This document shows, one piece after another, positions 9,701 through 17,785 of a stretch of 64,000 nt of DNA. The position numbers were made by a program, and so were the translations under genes. Positions within the stretch are counted from its first letter, which is position 1; each line of letters opens with the position of its first letter. The notes beneath the pieces were generated by a model. The model did no database searches. It was not told the origin of the DNA and worked only from the letters and a program-made list of their open reading frames with translations. Origin of the DNA: SKVR01 sp037441525 (GTDB taxonomy: Bacteria > Bacteroidota > Bacteroidia > Bacteroidales > UBA7960); assembly GCA_037441525.1 (NCBI GenBank), contig JBBISA010000009.1, positions 24,504 to 88,503 of the forward strand, written 5' to 3'.

Positions 9701-11761
9701 GAGTTTTTTTGGCGCGAAAGTAGTTTTCAGCATTTAAAAGGCCTTACCGGATGGAGCCAGGCAAGGTTCGATCAGTTTGAGAACAACCATTATACGTTTG
9801 TAACCCACAACAAAAGCGAACGGATATGGGAATTCATCAACTCAGTTAATTCGCTTCAGGCACAAACCGGGGTGTACCCTTACCTTGCATGGAGTGAGCA
9901 ATTCGTAAAACTAAACGGGGTTATATTAACACAGTTTGCATGCATGAGCGAAGCGGGCAACGGTATGCTATTTTCTTTGTTCAACCCGGTTTCAGGAGCA
10001 CCGGTCTATAGCGTTAACCAGGGAAACAATTTGGGGCAGTACGAAAATTTCCACTGTAATATTCGTGAAGTGCCGGTTTTTGAATTTTACTCCACATCCG
10101 AACTGTGGAGGGAAAGAATGAAAAAATTCATAGATATAATCCCCGACGATTATTATGTGCTTGTATTGAGTCATCGCAACCACAATGCAGAAAATTATCC
10201 GGAAGGACTTTATCGGGCATTTGAATCATTGGGTAGCGCCAACATCCGAAATCTGGTAAATAATTCCCCATATATACTTTTCGGCCGCAAGGGATCGCCT
10301 TTGGGTTCAGCCAACGAGATTTTAGGTTCGTCCATCACATCCACTATTTTACTCAACGACAGTATAGTTACCAACTGGAACAGAGGCTACATTCTTTCTG
10401 AACCCATTGGGCCTTCATCGAAATGGCAAACCATAAACTGGCAGCACCGGAGCCTTGAAAAAGCGAGCACCGATTCTGTCTGGCTCAATATCATTGGCAT
10501 AACCGCCAGCGGAGTATCAGACACTATTGCCACCCGAATTCCTTCTATCCAATCTACACTGGACATCAGAAATGTAATTGATGCCAGAAAATACCCATAT
10601 CTAAGGTTAATGGTTAACATGTTTGATGATGAAAACCGGACCCCTGGCCAAATGGACTACTGGAATGTGATTTTTGAAGGAATTCCTGAAACTGCCATCA
10701 ATCCATCCCTACACTATGTATTTGAAAAGGATTCAGTGCCCGAAGGAAAAGACATTTTATTTTCCACTGCCATACAGAACATCAGTAATTACGATATGGA
10801 CAGTTTGCTTGTAAGGTACTGGATAACCGACCGCAATCGCGCCATTCATCCCATTGAGTACCCCAGGCAGCGGAAACATCCCTCCGGCCACATTTTCGCT
10901 GACACTGTTTTTATAAAAACCCGTGGGTTAGCCGGCAATAACAATTTATGGATAGAGGTAAATCCTGCCGGAGACCAGCTGGAGCAATATTCGTTTAACA
11001 ACATTGGGCAGGTTCCCTTCTTTGTTGCAAAAGATATAACCAATCCACTGCTCGAAGTTACCTTCGACGGCATACAAATAATGAATGGCGACCTGGTATC
11101 AGCCAATCCCTTCATTAACATTACCATCAGAGACGAAAATCGTTACCTGGCTCTGACAGATACTGCACTTATCAAAGTATTCCTCACTACACCTGCCAGC
11201 TCCGAAAGCCAGCGACTGTATTTCGTTAGGGAAGGGAAGGAAAACATGAAATTCTTTCCTGCCCAATTACCTGCCAACCAGTGCAGTATAGAATTTGAGC
11301 CGAAATTTGAGCTCGACGGAAAATATACCCTACGGGTGCAGGCAACCGATATGTCGCTCAACGAATCAGGCGCCAATGATTATGTGATTTCGTTTGAAGT
11401 ATTAAACCAATCGACCATTACAGAGGTGCTTAACTGGCCGAATCCCTTCACCACAGCCACTCACTTTGTATTTACCCTTACAGGTTCGAGGCTTCCATCA
11501 CAAATGAAAATTCAAATTCTTACCATAACAGGAAAAGTTGTGAGAGAAATTGATATGTCGGAATTAGGCCCTTTGCGCATAGGTCGCAACATTACACAAT
11601 ACGCCTGGGATGGCACCGACCAGTATGGCGACAGACTGGCCAACGGTGTTTACCTTTATAGGGTAGTAACCCAGATAGACGGTTCTCAGATTGAGTTAAA
11701 TACCACCTCTGCTTCAAGATTCTTTCATAATGGTTTTGGGAAAATGTATCTGATGCGATAA
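6800..11761 (+). CDS. porU2: PorU2-like C25-family sortase (putative T9SS)
   Basis: This very large secreted protein (1653 residues) matches the putative type IX sortase PorU2. ATG 6800 is preferred because it follows a GGAG-like site and begins a signal peptide (MRRLLIFIFIAVSG to LSAQQ). The central part is a gingipain-like C25 peptidase: DILLTAGLDGFGYAPALGTG, then FFGHAAG with catalytic His637, then ANSCFAG with catalytic Cys667. Ig-like repeats follow, and the C-terminus (about 1550-1653) carries an LNWPNPF motif and a FlgD-like or T9SS-type sorting domain. PorU cleaves cargo sorting domains and attaches cargo to A-LPS; whether PorU2 does the same is not known. It is paired with porV2 upstream. 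Codon use looks like its neighbours. Confidence 0.87.
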   Translation: MRRLLIFIFIAVSGTTQLSAQQFGNEWIVYSQQYFTIPVHQRGIYRIDYNTMLNAGVPLGSFDPRSFQVFARGQEQPIFVKNESSGVFQPGDYIEFYGDRNDGWLDQAFYTDPSKQPNPNYSLINDTITYYITWNSSLNNRRFAIQESNNFAGYNAANWFWFTSREDYTSHYYEGETNNYGVTEPEYTEAEGWFDAPITLGQSRTKIMPTPNIFTAGPQATIEMAVAGASNYRPLNPDHHLQIQFAGQLIDLVYEGYALLRFNRMVQANSLNAAGTPFVFSSVNSLGSPVDRSAITYISVRYPHNFNMRDQSSMFMELPPSTGDRTLVSFTAFNAIAADTVYIYNLTNNARIRVFNEGGTYRALVGNPTQTRRLFLTQTTNTIRVNRIRPVSSNPASFARFTNFLSQPHVNSDYLIISHRSLINQAEQFRQFRNLTGYKVLLVDVDELYHQFAYGIAKHPLSIRNFAAFALARFDTKPTKLFLIGKTRGALAYRKNPSIYAASLVPSLGNPPSDILLTAGLDGFGYAPALGTGRLAARNPAQVTLYFNKVVQHHDAQQTPQEWMKNVLHFGGGTSISEQNVLSGYLRGYKRSMENPSFGGYVRTFLKSSTDPIQINQSDSLKQIINNGVSFMTFFGHAAGIGFDISIDYPSEYSNFGKYPFLIANSCFAGDIFGAGINSSEEFVLIEEKGVIGYLASTTATGAFEINRYSNFFFENVGSEMYGMPVGDIMRQTVRLAQSSNVYIKNVCLLNTLHGDPAVVINSFPKPDYKLETRNLYFSPKDVSSEMDSFSINIIATNIGKAIRDSMFIDIERRFPDGTTEIFKRRVRTPFFKDTLSFHFPVDRQKGVGINQFTVTLDALNQINELNELNNRATASLFIKSSEIIPVYPPKYAIVPNSAIQLKASTGDPFVGERTYVFQLDTTPRFTSPLEHRETQKGGVVAWTPPVTLMDGMVYYWRVSLVSANPEEFFWRESSFQHLKGLTGWSQARFDQFENNHYTFVTHNKSERIWEFINSVNSLQAQTGVYPYLAWSEQFVKLNGVILTQFACMSEAGNGMLFSLFNPVSGAPVYSVNQGNNLGQYENFHCNIREVPVFEFYSTSELWRERMKKFIDIIPDDYYVLVLSHRNHNAENYPEGLYRAFESLGSANIRNLVNNSPYILFGRKGSPLGSANEILGSSITSTILLNDSIVTNWNRGYILSEPIGPSSKWQTINWQHRSLEKASTDSVWLNIIGITASGVSDTIATRIPSIQSTLDIRNVIDARKYPYLRLMVNMFDDENRTPGQMDYWNVIFEGIPETAINPSLHYVFEKDSVPEGKDILFSTAIQNISNYDMDSLLVRYWITDRNRAIHPIEYPRQRKHPSGHIFADTVFIKTRGLAGNNNLWIEVNPAGDQLEQYSFNNIGQVPFFVAKDITNPLLEVTFDGIQIMNGDLVSANPFINITIRDENRYLALTDTALIKVFLTTPASSESQRLYFVREGKENMKFFPAQLPANQCSIEFEPKFELDGKYTLRVQATDMSLNESGANDYVISFEVLNQSTITEVLNWPNPFTTATHFVFTLTGSRLPSQMKIQILTITGKVVREIDMSELGPLRIGRNITQYAWDGTDQYGDRLANGVYLYRVVTQIDGSQIELNTTSASRFFHNGFGKMYLMR

Positions 11762-11818
11762 TCCTTTTTGATAGAAAACATCAATTAAATCCGCTATTGG
11801 AAAATTCATGTAAGTGCT

Positions 11819-12229
11819 ATGGTAAATTATCCTGCCAAAATACTAATTGCATTTGGTGAAGCTGCCGAGGGAAAGGAAAATTTTCTTTACTGGCTAATGC
11901 ACAATGGGTATCCTGAGCTTGCTGCACTTGCCAATTCTATTCATACTAACCATGAGGCTTTTCAATGGCTCATGAAAAATAAATATCCTCAATATGCTGC
12001 ATTCAGCAAAGCTGTCTGGGACGATGAACCCGCCATGCAGTGGCTCAAGAAATACAAGTTTGATTTTCTTGCCCTTTTGGCCGAAGCAGTGCTCGAAAAC
12101 GAAGAGGCCATAAATAAACTTACATCAGCTGATCTTCAAATATTTATTGTTATTGCCAAAAAAATACAGGCCTTTAAATTTCGCCGAATTGAAGACATGA
12201 ATGATTATCACAAAGGACCGTATAATTAA
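11819..12229 (+). CDS. Small protein of three 25-residue Trp repeats
   Basis: The function is not recognised. The 136-residue, probably cytoplasmic protein has no signal peptide. It contains three tandem repeats of exactly 25 residues with Trp at 25, 50 and 75: WLMHNGYPELAALA, WLMKNKYPQYAAFS and WLKKYKFDFLALLA, each followed by an acidic stretch ending in EA or PA. The pattern suggests a helical-repeat fold, perhaps for protein binding. It starts 57 bases after porU2 on the same strand and overlaps the longest possible form of the following Nudix gene. The sequence is moderately acidic. Whether it belongs to the sortase operon is unknown. Confidence 0.8.
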   Translation: MVNYPAKILIAFGEAAEGKENFLYWLMHNGYPELAALANSIHTNHEAFQWLMKNKYPQYAAFSKAVWDDEPAMQWLKKYKFDFLALLAEAVLENEEAINKLTSADLQIFIVIAKKIQAFKFRRIEDMNDYHKGPYN

Positions 12230-12245
12230 CCTTTTACCGAAAACC

Positions 12246-12692
12246 ATGAGCTATACCTATAATCATCCAAGACCGGCGGTTACAACCGATGCTGTGATTT
12301 TCAGAATGAACGACGAAGATGTTCTGAGTGTGCTACTCATTAAAAGAAAAAATGACCCTTACAAAAATTATTGGGCTCTGCCAGGTGGTTTTCTCGATGA
12401 AAATGAGACCCTTGAGAAGTGCGTAAACCGGGAAGTGGAAGAAGAAACCGGCCTTACAAACATTAAGTTTTATCAATTGGGAGCCTTTAGTGAACCTCTT
12501 CGCGACCCCCGCCACCGAACAATTACAGTTGCATACTGGGGATTTACAACCAGCGATGCCATTGTTGCAGCCTCGAGCGATGCAGCAGATGCGCAATGGT
12601 TCGAAATTGAATCGATGCCTTCCCTTGCCTTCGACCATGACGAAATCATAAAAAAAGCCCTGGTAAGGGCTCTGGAAATCATGGCGTTATAG
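12246..12692 (+). CDS. Nudix hydrolase (ADP-ribose pyrophosphatase-like)
   Basis: This is a 148-residue Nudix hydrolase. The box runs from GGFLDENETLEKC to REVEEETGL and contains the metal-binding glutamates. The start region MSYTYNHPRPAVTTDAVIF and the SEPLRDPRHRTITVAYWGF segment resemble ADP-ribose or NrtR-type Nudix proteins, but there is no DNA-binding tail. It probably hydrolyses a nucleoside diphosphate derivative in the cytoplasm. ATG 12246 is preferred over 12201, which would overlap the preceding gene and adds 15 unconserved residues. The convergent elbB ends 14 bases away. Confidence 0.92.
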   Translation: MSYTYNHPRPAVTTDAVIFRMNDEDVLSVLLIKRKNDPYKNYWALPGGFLDENETLEKCVNREVEEETGLTNIKFYQLGAFSEPLRDPRHRTITVAYWGFTTSDAIVAASSDAADAQWFEIESMPSLAFDHDEIIKKALVRALEIMAL

Positions 12693-12705
12693 CAACTATA
12701 ATAAA

Positions 12706-13353
12706 TTACAGGTCATTCAGTATTGCCTTAACAATATTATTAGCCCCAAGACCAATCTGAACAATATCAGCATCGAGCATATAGCAGGGGGTGGTATAAA
12801 CCTTATTTGTACGGTCAACAATTACTTCTCCATGATTTGTTGGCCTGTGTTTGGCCCCCATTTTTTCAACAGCACCGGCAGTGCCTGCATCCTGGCCAAT
12901 AGTTAGCTCAACGCTTCCAAGAATTTTGGCCAGTAACACCGGCGATATACAAAGTGCTCCTATGGGTTTTCCTGCCTTATGCATTTCTCTTATACCTTTT
13001 TCAACATCGCTATTTACCTTACAATCAGCACCTTCAAAAGCAAAAGTGCACAGGTTTTTGGCTACTCCAAATCCACCCGGAAACAACAATGCATCGTAGT
13101 TGGAAGCGCTGAAAGTACTCAAAGGTTTTATATTTCCCCTGGCAATACGGGCCGATTCAACCATTACATTCCGTTTTTCTTTCATTTCAGAGCCATCAAG
13201 GTGGTTAATGACATGGTGCTGTTCGACATCGGGGGCAAATATCTGGTATTCGGCCCCGTTGAGTTTTATGGCATAAAGGCTAAGAGTGGCCTCATGGATT
13301 TCAGCACCATCGTATACTCCGCATCCGGCAAGGACAACTGCAAATTTTTTCAT
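12706..13353 (-). CDS. elbB: ElbB-like DJ-1/PfpI superfamily protein
   Basis: This is a 215-residue protein of the ElbB (ES1, GATase1-like) family, often annotated as an isoprenoid biosynthesis glyoxalase. The start MKKFAVVLAGCGVYDGAEIHE is typical of the family. The nucleophile elbow with cysteine is GALCISPVLLAK, and NHGEVIVDRTNKVYTTPCYM is the conserved C-terminal segment. E. coli ElbB has glyoxalase activity in vitro; its physiological role is unclear. The permease gene upstream on the same strand ends 121 bases before it, so it may or may not share that transcript. Confidence 0.93.
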   Translation of the reverse strand: MKKFAVVLAGCGVYDGAEIHEATLSLYAIKLNGAEYQIFAPDVEQHHVINHLDGSEMKEKRNVMVESARIARGNIKPLSTFSASNYDALLFPGGFGVAKNLCTFAFEGADCKVNSDVEKGIREMHKAGKPIGALCISPVLLAKILGSVELTIGQDAGTAGAVEKMGAKHRPTNHGEVIVDRTNKVYTTPCYMLDADIVQIGLGANNIVKAILNDL

Positions 13354-13474
13354 ATCTCTGTCTTTTAAAGTTCCAACATAATGATTTACTGAAAATTACT
13401 CACTACACAAAAATAGAAATGGCAGGCTAACCGTCAAAAAATAAACTCTAAATTACTCTTAAGAAGATGCAGGT

Positions 13475-14815
13475 TTATTCGTATCGGAGCGATGTTACCG
13501 GGTCCTTGCTGGCAGCTTTGCGTGCCGGCATATATCCGAAAACAATACCAATTCCGGCCGAAACAAGGAAAGAAATCAGTATTGATGACACAGATACGAT
13601 TGTTAAAATATCAGTGAAGCTGGTAATAAGCCTAGAAAGAGCAATACCCAAAAATACCCCTACAATGCCCCCTGTTATACTAATAAATACTGATTCGGCA
13701 AGAAACTGAAATACAACATCCGTTTTTTTGGCACCGATAGCCAGCCTGATACCAATTTCGCGAGTTCGCTCCATAACCGATGCCAGCATAATATTCATAA
13801 TTCCGATACCACCAACCAGCAGCGATATGGCAGCAATGGCTCCCAAAACAATATTGAAAATATCCTTGGCTCGTTGTTCCTGTTCAAGCAGCAGCTCCGG
13901 TACAATAACCTCAAAGTCCTGCACCCCGTTATGGCGGCGCAGCAACATACGCTGAATCAAGTCGGCCGATGGATTGAGCAGTTCAGAATCATCAACCTGC
14001 ACCACAATTCTATCGAGCTGATGGTAGCTTTTTAATTTCTCAGCGGGTATCTGGTTATTAACCGCAGCTCGTCTCCGTCCACGGGTACGTTGCCGCTGGA
14101 TATCGGTAAAGGAAACAACTGATCGGTCCATAAAACGCAATAAGGCGGTATTTACAGGAACATAAACCATATTGCCAAACTCACTGATTCCAAGTCTTTC
14201 GGTCGATTCGCCGCCGCCCGACCTGTCTTCTACCACCCCGATAACTGTAAGCCAGTTGTTGCCAAGCTTTAGTTGACGGCCAATGGGATTTTCATTTCCA
14301 AAAAAAACTGCCCTTACCTGGTTGCTTACAATACAAACCGGATAACCTGCCTGAAGCTGACTTTCTGAAAAGTTGCTTCCATAAGAAAAACCCACTGCAA
14401 ACAATTCGAAATAATCGGGATGAATACCTGCTACCCTTACTGGCTGTCTGACACCATTGTTAAAACCAAACGTATTAATCTCAATTTCAGGGCTTATTCG
14501 CTGAACACCAGGAATAATTTCGCGAATGGAATTGGCATCGGCCAGGCTAAGGCCTGGAGAGAATCGTCCGTCAAGCAGTTCATCATGGGCATCATCTTCA
14601 GAAAATAAGGGGCGAATGATGATGTTGTTGACGCCCACAAGTTTCATCTGGTCGAGAATTTCTTTGCGGGCTCCATTGCCAATGGCAAGCATGGCAATTA
14701 CTGCCCCTACACCGAATATAATTCCCAGGGCAGTAAGCATAGAGCGGAATTTGTTGGCAAACACCGCATCCATTGCAATATTCAAATTGTAATATACCCG
14801 TTGAGATTTAATCAT
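13475..14815 (-). CDS. MacB-like ABC transporter permease without ATPase domain
   Basis: This is an ABC permease of the MacB/FtsX type, 446 residues. It has a first transmembrane helix near residues 20-42 (RSMLTALGIIFGVGAVIAM), a large periplasmic domain (about 45-310), and three C-terminal helices (near 325, 375 and 415) ending in PARKAASKDPVTSLRYE. There is no nucleotide-binding domain in the protein, unlike true MacB, and no ATPase gene next to it. It follows its adaptor by 10 bases, so the pair is an operon. Such pumps export peptides, antibiotics or lipoproteins from the periplasm through a TolC-like channel. The ATPase must be encoded elsewhere. Confidence 0.93.
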   Translation of the reverse strand: MIKSQRVYYNLNIAMDAVFANKFRSMLTALGIIFGVGAVIAMLAIGNGARKEILDQMKLVGVNNIIIRPLFSEDDAHDELLDGRFSPGLSLADANSIREIIPGVQRISPEIEINTFGFNNGVRQPVRVAGIHPDYFELFAVGFSYGSNFSESQLQAGYPVCIVSNQVRAVFFGNENPIGRQLKLGNNWLTVIGVVEDRSGGGESTERLGISEFGNMVYVPVNTALLRFMDRSVVSFTDIQRQRTRGRRRAAVNNQIPAEKLKSYHQLDRIVVQVDDSELLNPSADLIQRMLLRRHNGVQDFEVIVPELLLEQEQRAKDIFNIVLGAIAAISLLVGGIGIMNIMLASVMERTREIGIRLAIGAKKTDVVFQFLAESVFISITGGIVGVFLGIALSRLITSFTDILTIVSVSSILISFLVSAGIGIVFGYMPARKAASKDPVTSLRYE

Positions 14816-14825
14816 ATAAAGCGCT

Positions 14826-16070
14826 TTAAAGAGTAATAAGCCGGTAATCTTCAGGCTTTCCGGGGGGAATACTTATAAATATCGTCTCACCCTGCTGTAA
14901 TCCCTGAGAAATAATAATAAAGTTTTCGTTGCGCATGCCAGTAACAACCTGTTGTCTAACAATACGCGATCCCATATCTTTATATACAAAATTTAAAGAA
15001 TCCTGCAGGTGGATAGTTTCAATAGGAACGAAGGCAACTCCTGGTTCAACGCTTATGATGATGGTGTTTTTAGTAGTCATAGCTGGTCTGAGGATGGTGT
15101 CCGATTCGTTGATCTGGATTCTTACTTCAAATACCCGTGCATCCTGGTTTGGTCGTTGTTCGCCAATATTTGCCACTTCGGTAACAGAGCCTGTAAATCT
15201 TTTTTCAGGAAAAGCATCAACAATAATTTCTGCCTTTTGTCCAACATTTACTTTGCTAATGTCCACCTCATTCACATAAGTACGGCTAATCATTACTGAG
15301 AAATCAGGAAGGGTGGCCACAGTGTTATCCCACGTACTTACCTGCGAACCTACGTTTACTTTTGTGCCATCCCAGTTTCGCCGGTAAATTACCATTCCGT
15401 CGCGAGGGGCAGCAATTGTGAACTCCTGCAATACACTCAGCATATTTTCATACCGACGTCTTACCTGATTAAGGCTTGCGTTAACCTCCCTCATTTTGGC
15501 CTGCGCCTGTTCAGACCGTAACTCGTAGTTGTGCGACGCCTGCCTGAACGCTCTCTGGGCTTTATCAAGATTTATTTCGGTCTGCCTTATTGCTGCGGGA
15601 GGTTCAAAAGTGCTCTGACTTAAAGCTATTCGGGCTTCCTCAAGGGCAAATTCGAGGTTGATTAGCTCATTACGTGCATTTCGCAACTCCATGGTGGTAT
15701 CGAGCATGGTTTGGGTATGCATGGTTTGAAGCTTTTCAAGCTCAGTCTCAAGGTCTTTTATTCTGTTTGAAATCTCTGTACGGTCGAGGGTTGCCACCCA
15801 ATCCCCTTTCCTGACTATGGTACCCTCCGGAATAAGTTCACTTATCTGAACATTCCAAAGCCCAATGGTTCTTAGCCCGGCAGGCCCTTGTATATTTTCC
15901 GAAAATCGGGCTTCGAGTTCCCCGCTGGTATAAACGCTAACCACAAAATCTCCATAACTGACTGGCACCTTAATTAATACAGGGCCGGTTTTTTCTTCCC
16001 TCAGAAAAAACCAAAGTAATGTGGCTGCTACAACAAGCACTGAAATGATAACTACCTTTTTTTTATGCAT
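14826..16070 (-). CDS. MacA/HlyD-type periplasmic adaptor
   Basis: This is a membrane fusion protein of 414 residues. An N-terminal anchor (IISVLVVAATLLWFFL) is followed by a split biotinyl-lipoyl domain (GDFVVSVYTSGELEAR, then IVRKGDWVATLDRTEI), a long coiled coil around residues 100-215, and a beta-barrel and membrane-proximal domain ending IPPGKPEDYRLITL. It links the MacB-like permease, encoded 10 bases downstream, to an outer membrane channel. The gene is divergent from the Cys-rich protein gene. The TolC-like gene at 3046 is a possible partner, which is inference. Confidence 0.92.
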   Translation of the reverse strand: MHKKKVVIISVLVVAATLLWFFLREEKTGPVLIKVPVSYGDFVVSVYTSGELEARFSENIQGPAGLRTIGLWNVQISELIPEGTIVRKGDWVATLDRTEISNRIKDLETELEKLQTMHTQTMLDTTMELRNARNELINLEFALEEARIALSQSTFEPPAAIRQTEINLDKAQRAFRQASHNYELRSEQAQAKMREVNASLNQVRRRYENMLSVLQEFTIAAPRDGMVIYRRNWDGTKVNVGSQVSTWDNTVATLPDFSVMISRTYVNEVDISKVNVGQKAEIIVDAFPEKRFTGSVTEVANIGEQRPNQDARVFEVRIQINESDTILRPAMTTKNTIIISVEPGVAFVPIETIHLQDSLNFVYKDMGSRIVRQQVVTGMRNENFIIISQGLQQGETIFISIPPGKPEDYRLITL

Positions 16071-16413
16071 ATAATTCTTATTATTTTATTGAGTATACCA
16101 GAAGTTATAACGCCCATTTGCACAGATTATGCTAACAAAGGGTCAAAAGTATCTCAATTTTATGTTTTATGAAAGGAACATGATATGCAGCAACCAGAAA
16201 TGTAATAGTTCTTATGATATTTAAACAAAATCATAGAGTTTAAGAGAAAAGATTACTTTGTTGGGCTTACACAATTAACAGCTTAGTTTTATACGCTTTA
16301 GGTGCCCAGACACATGTTTTAACGTTTTTTTAAGCAATCATTTTTTGTTGCTGGAGTATTTTATTTAAATTTGGTCTAAATAAAAATAAGCTAATCCAAA
16401 AATCTATTCTTAT
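16071..16413. other. Divergent intergenic region
   Basis: These 343 bases separate the divergent adaptor and Cys-rich protein genes, so promoters for both should lie here. The region is AT-rich. I see no consensus TAnnTTTG pair, riboswitch or strong hairpin in it. Confidence 0.4.
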
Positions 16414-16905
16414 ATGAAAAAATTAATCCTAACTTCTCTGGCTGGTGTTTTACTTATTGCAGGCACCATATCTATATTGTCAGCCACCGGGCCCGAAACA
16501 AGGGCAGACAAATCAGGTTGCAGTTCATCAACCACAGCGTCAATTGAAACAGCAACATCAGGGTGCACCGGCACTGCAACAGTACAAACAGCATCTTTAC
16601 AAAACAACTCTGGATTTACAGGACAAACAGCATCAGTAGAAAAATCTTCTGGTTGTACCGGCCAAAGAGCTTCAGCAGGGACCAACTGTACCCAAGGAGA
16701 AACCAAAACAGCACAGGCAGATGTGCAAAATCAGGTTCAAATGGTTCAAACCAGTAGTGCATCAACGGGTTGTACCGGTGCAACTCAAAAAGCTGCTAAT
16801 GATTGTTCTGGCAGTGCAGAAGTAAAAATTGAAACAACCAATGCTGGCGAATGTACCAAGGTTCCTTCGGGAATAAGCGGACAGCAAGCAAACAGAAATA
16901 ACTAA
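16414..16905 (+). CDS. Secreted Cys/Ser/Thr-rich repeat protein
   Basis: The function is not recognised. The 163-residue protein has a signal peptide (about 1-24, MKKLILTSLAGVLLIAGTIS) and a mature part made almost only of Ser, Thr, Ala, Gly, Gln and Asn, with seven cysteines at 36, 51, 81, 92, 120, 131 and 147. Most cysteines sit in an SGCTG-like motif; one repeat reads SGFTG, with Phe at the cysteine position. There is no sorting domain or lipobox. It is a single gene with its own terminator, between the efflux adaptor and a hydrolase. It could be an extracytoplasmic metal-binding or disulfide-linked low-complexity protein; the sequence does not decide. Composition is unlike its neighbours. 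Confidence 0.72.
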   Translation: MKKLILTSLAGVLLIAGTISILSATGPETRADKSGCSSSTTASIETATSGCTGTATVQTASLQNNSGFTGQTASVEKSSGCTGQRASAGTNCTQGETKTAQADVQNQVQMVQTSSASTGCTGATQKAANDCSGSAEVKIETTNAGECTKVPSGISGQQANRNN

Positions 16906-16948
16906 AATTTCCCCTCTTAATTATTATTTTCAATTACTGTGCTTTTTT

Positions 16949-16979
16949 CCCCGGCCTGTTATGCAGGCTGGGGTTTTTC
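16949..16979 (+). terminator. Intrinsic terminator after the Cys-rich protein
   Basis: A GC-rich 10-bp stem, CCCCGGCCTG/CAGGCTGGGG with one G-T pair and a 5-base loop, is followed by TTTTTC. It ends the Cys-rich protein transcript just before the convergent hydrolase gene. Confidence 0.9.
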
Positions 16980-16996
16980 TTTTAAAGTGCCGCCAA

Positions 16997-17767
16997 TTAT
17001 GAGTCTTCTCTTATAAAATTGAAAACCAGATTATAAAACTCCTCCGGTTTTTCAGCATGCAACCAATGTGAAGCGCCATCAATGGTTTCTATATTAGAAT
17101 CGGGAAACAGTCTTTTTATTCCCGGGATATGACGTTCCAGAATATAGTTGCTAATCCCTCCCCGAATAAAAAGTGATGGTTTAAGAAAGGCTGATGATGA
17201 AACAATTTCTTTGAAAACTTCGGGCAGATTATCCATGATACCTGATAGATTGGCTTTCCACGCCAAAGTTGCCCGGTCTTTCCAGTATAGATTTTTTAGC
17301 AGAAAATGACGGATTCTTTCATCGGCAATGGTTTTCCTGAGGGCTGCTTCAACTTCATTTCTCGATTTTTTATTATTCAGCTCAACTGATAACATGGCAT
17401 CAATAAGAATATTGTGCCTGTTGTTGTATGCATCAGCACTAATGTCAACAACAATTAGTTTATTTACCTTTTCAGGGTATTCGAGGGCAAAGGTCATAGC
17501 GGTTTTTCCACCCATACTATGGCCAAGAACAAATGCTTCTGCAATGCTTTCTCTCTCTAAGAATTCGTAGAGGTCGGTTGCCATGGCCTGGTAATTAAAC
17601 ACATTACTCCAACCCGACTTACCATGATTGCGCTGATCGATAGTATATACGGAAAAATTACCGGCAAAACGTCTTGCATGGCTTACCCAATTATCAGACA
17701 TGCCAAATAAACCGTGAAGAATTATTAACGGATACCCTTCCCCATATTTCTGAAAATGAAGTTCCAT
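16997..17767 (-). CDS. Alpha/beta hydrolase (YbfF-like esterase)
   Basis: This is a 256-residue alpha/beta hydrolase. The nucleophile elbow is GHSMGG with Ser84; ILHGLFGMSDNW forms the oxyanion region, DQRNHGKS is the typical strand-4 motif, and the C-terminal GASHWLHAEKPEEF supplies the catalytic histidine. The features fit the YbfF-type esterase group acting on short or medium acyl esters or thioesters in the cytoplasm. There is no signal peptide. pdxJ lies directly upstream on the same strand (18-base gap), so the two are probably co-transcribed. The physiological substrate is not evident. Confidence 0.92.
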   Translation of the reverse strand: MELHFQKYGEGYPLIILHGLFGMSDNWVSHARRFAGNFSVYTIDQRNHGKSGWSNVFNYQAMATDLYEFLERESIAEAFVLGHSMGGKTAMTFALEYPEKVNKLIVVDISADAYNNRHNILIDAMLSVELNNKKSRNEVEAALRKTIADERIRHFLLKNLYWKDRATLAWKANLSGIMDNLPEVFKEIVSSSAFLKPSLFIRGGISNYILERHIPGIKRLFPDSNIETIDGASHWLHAEKPEEFYNLVFNFIREDS

Positions 17768-17785
17768 GCCGGGATATTATATAAT

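Noticed and set aside
12201..12245. Earlier start of the Nudix gene
   Set aside because: It overlaps the preceding gene and the added residues are not Nudix-like.
16410..16706. Antisense open frame under the Cys-rich protein
   Set aside because: It is explained by the low-complexity sequence of the sense gene.
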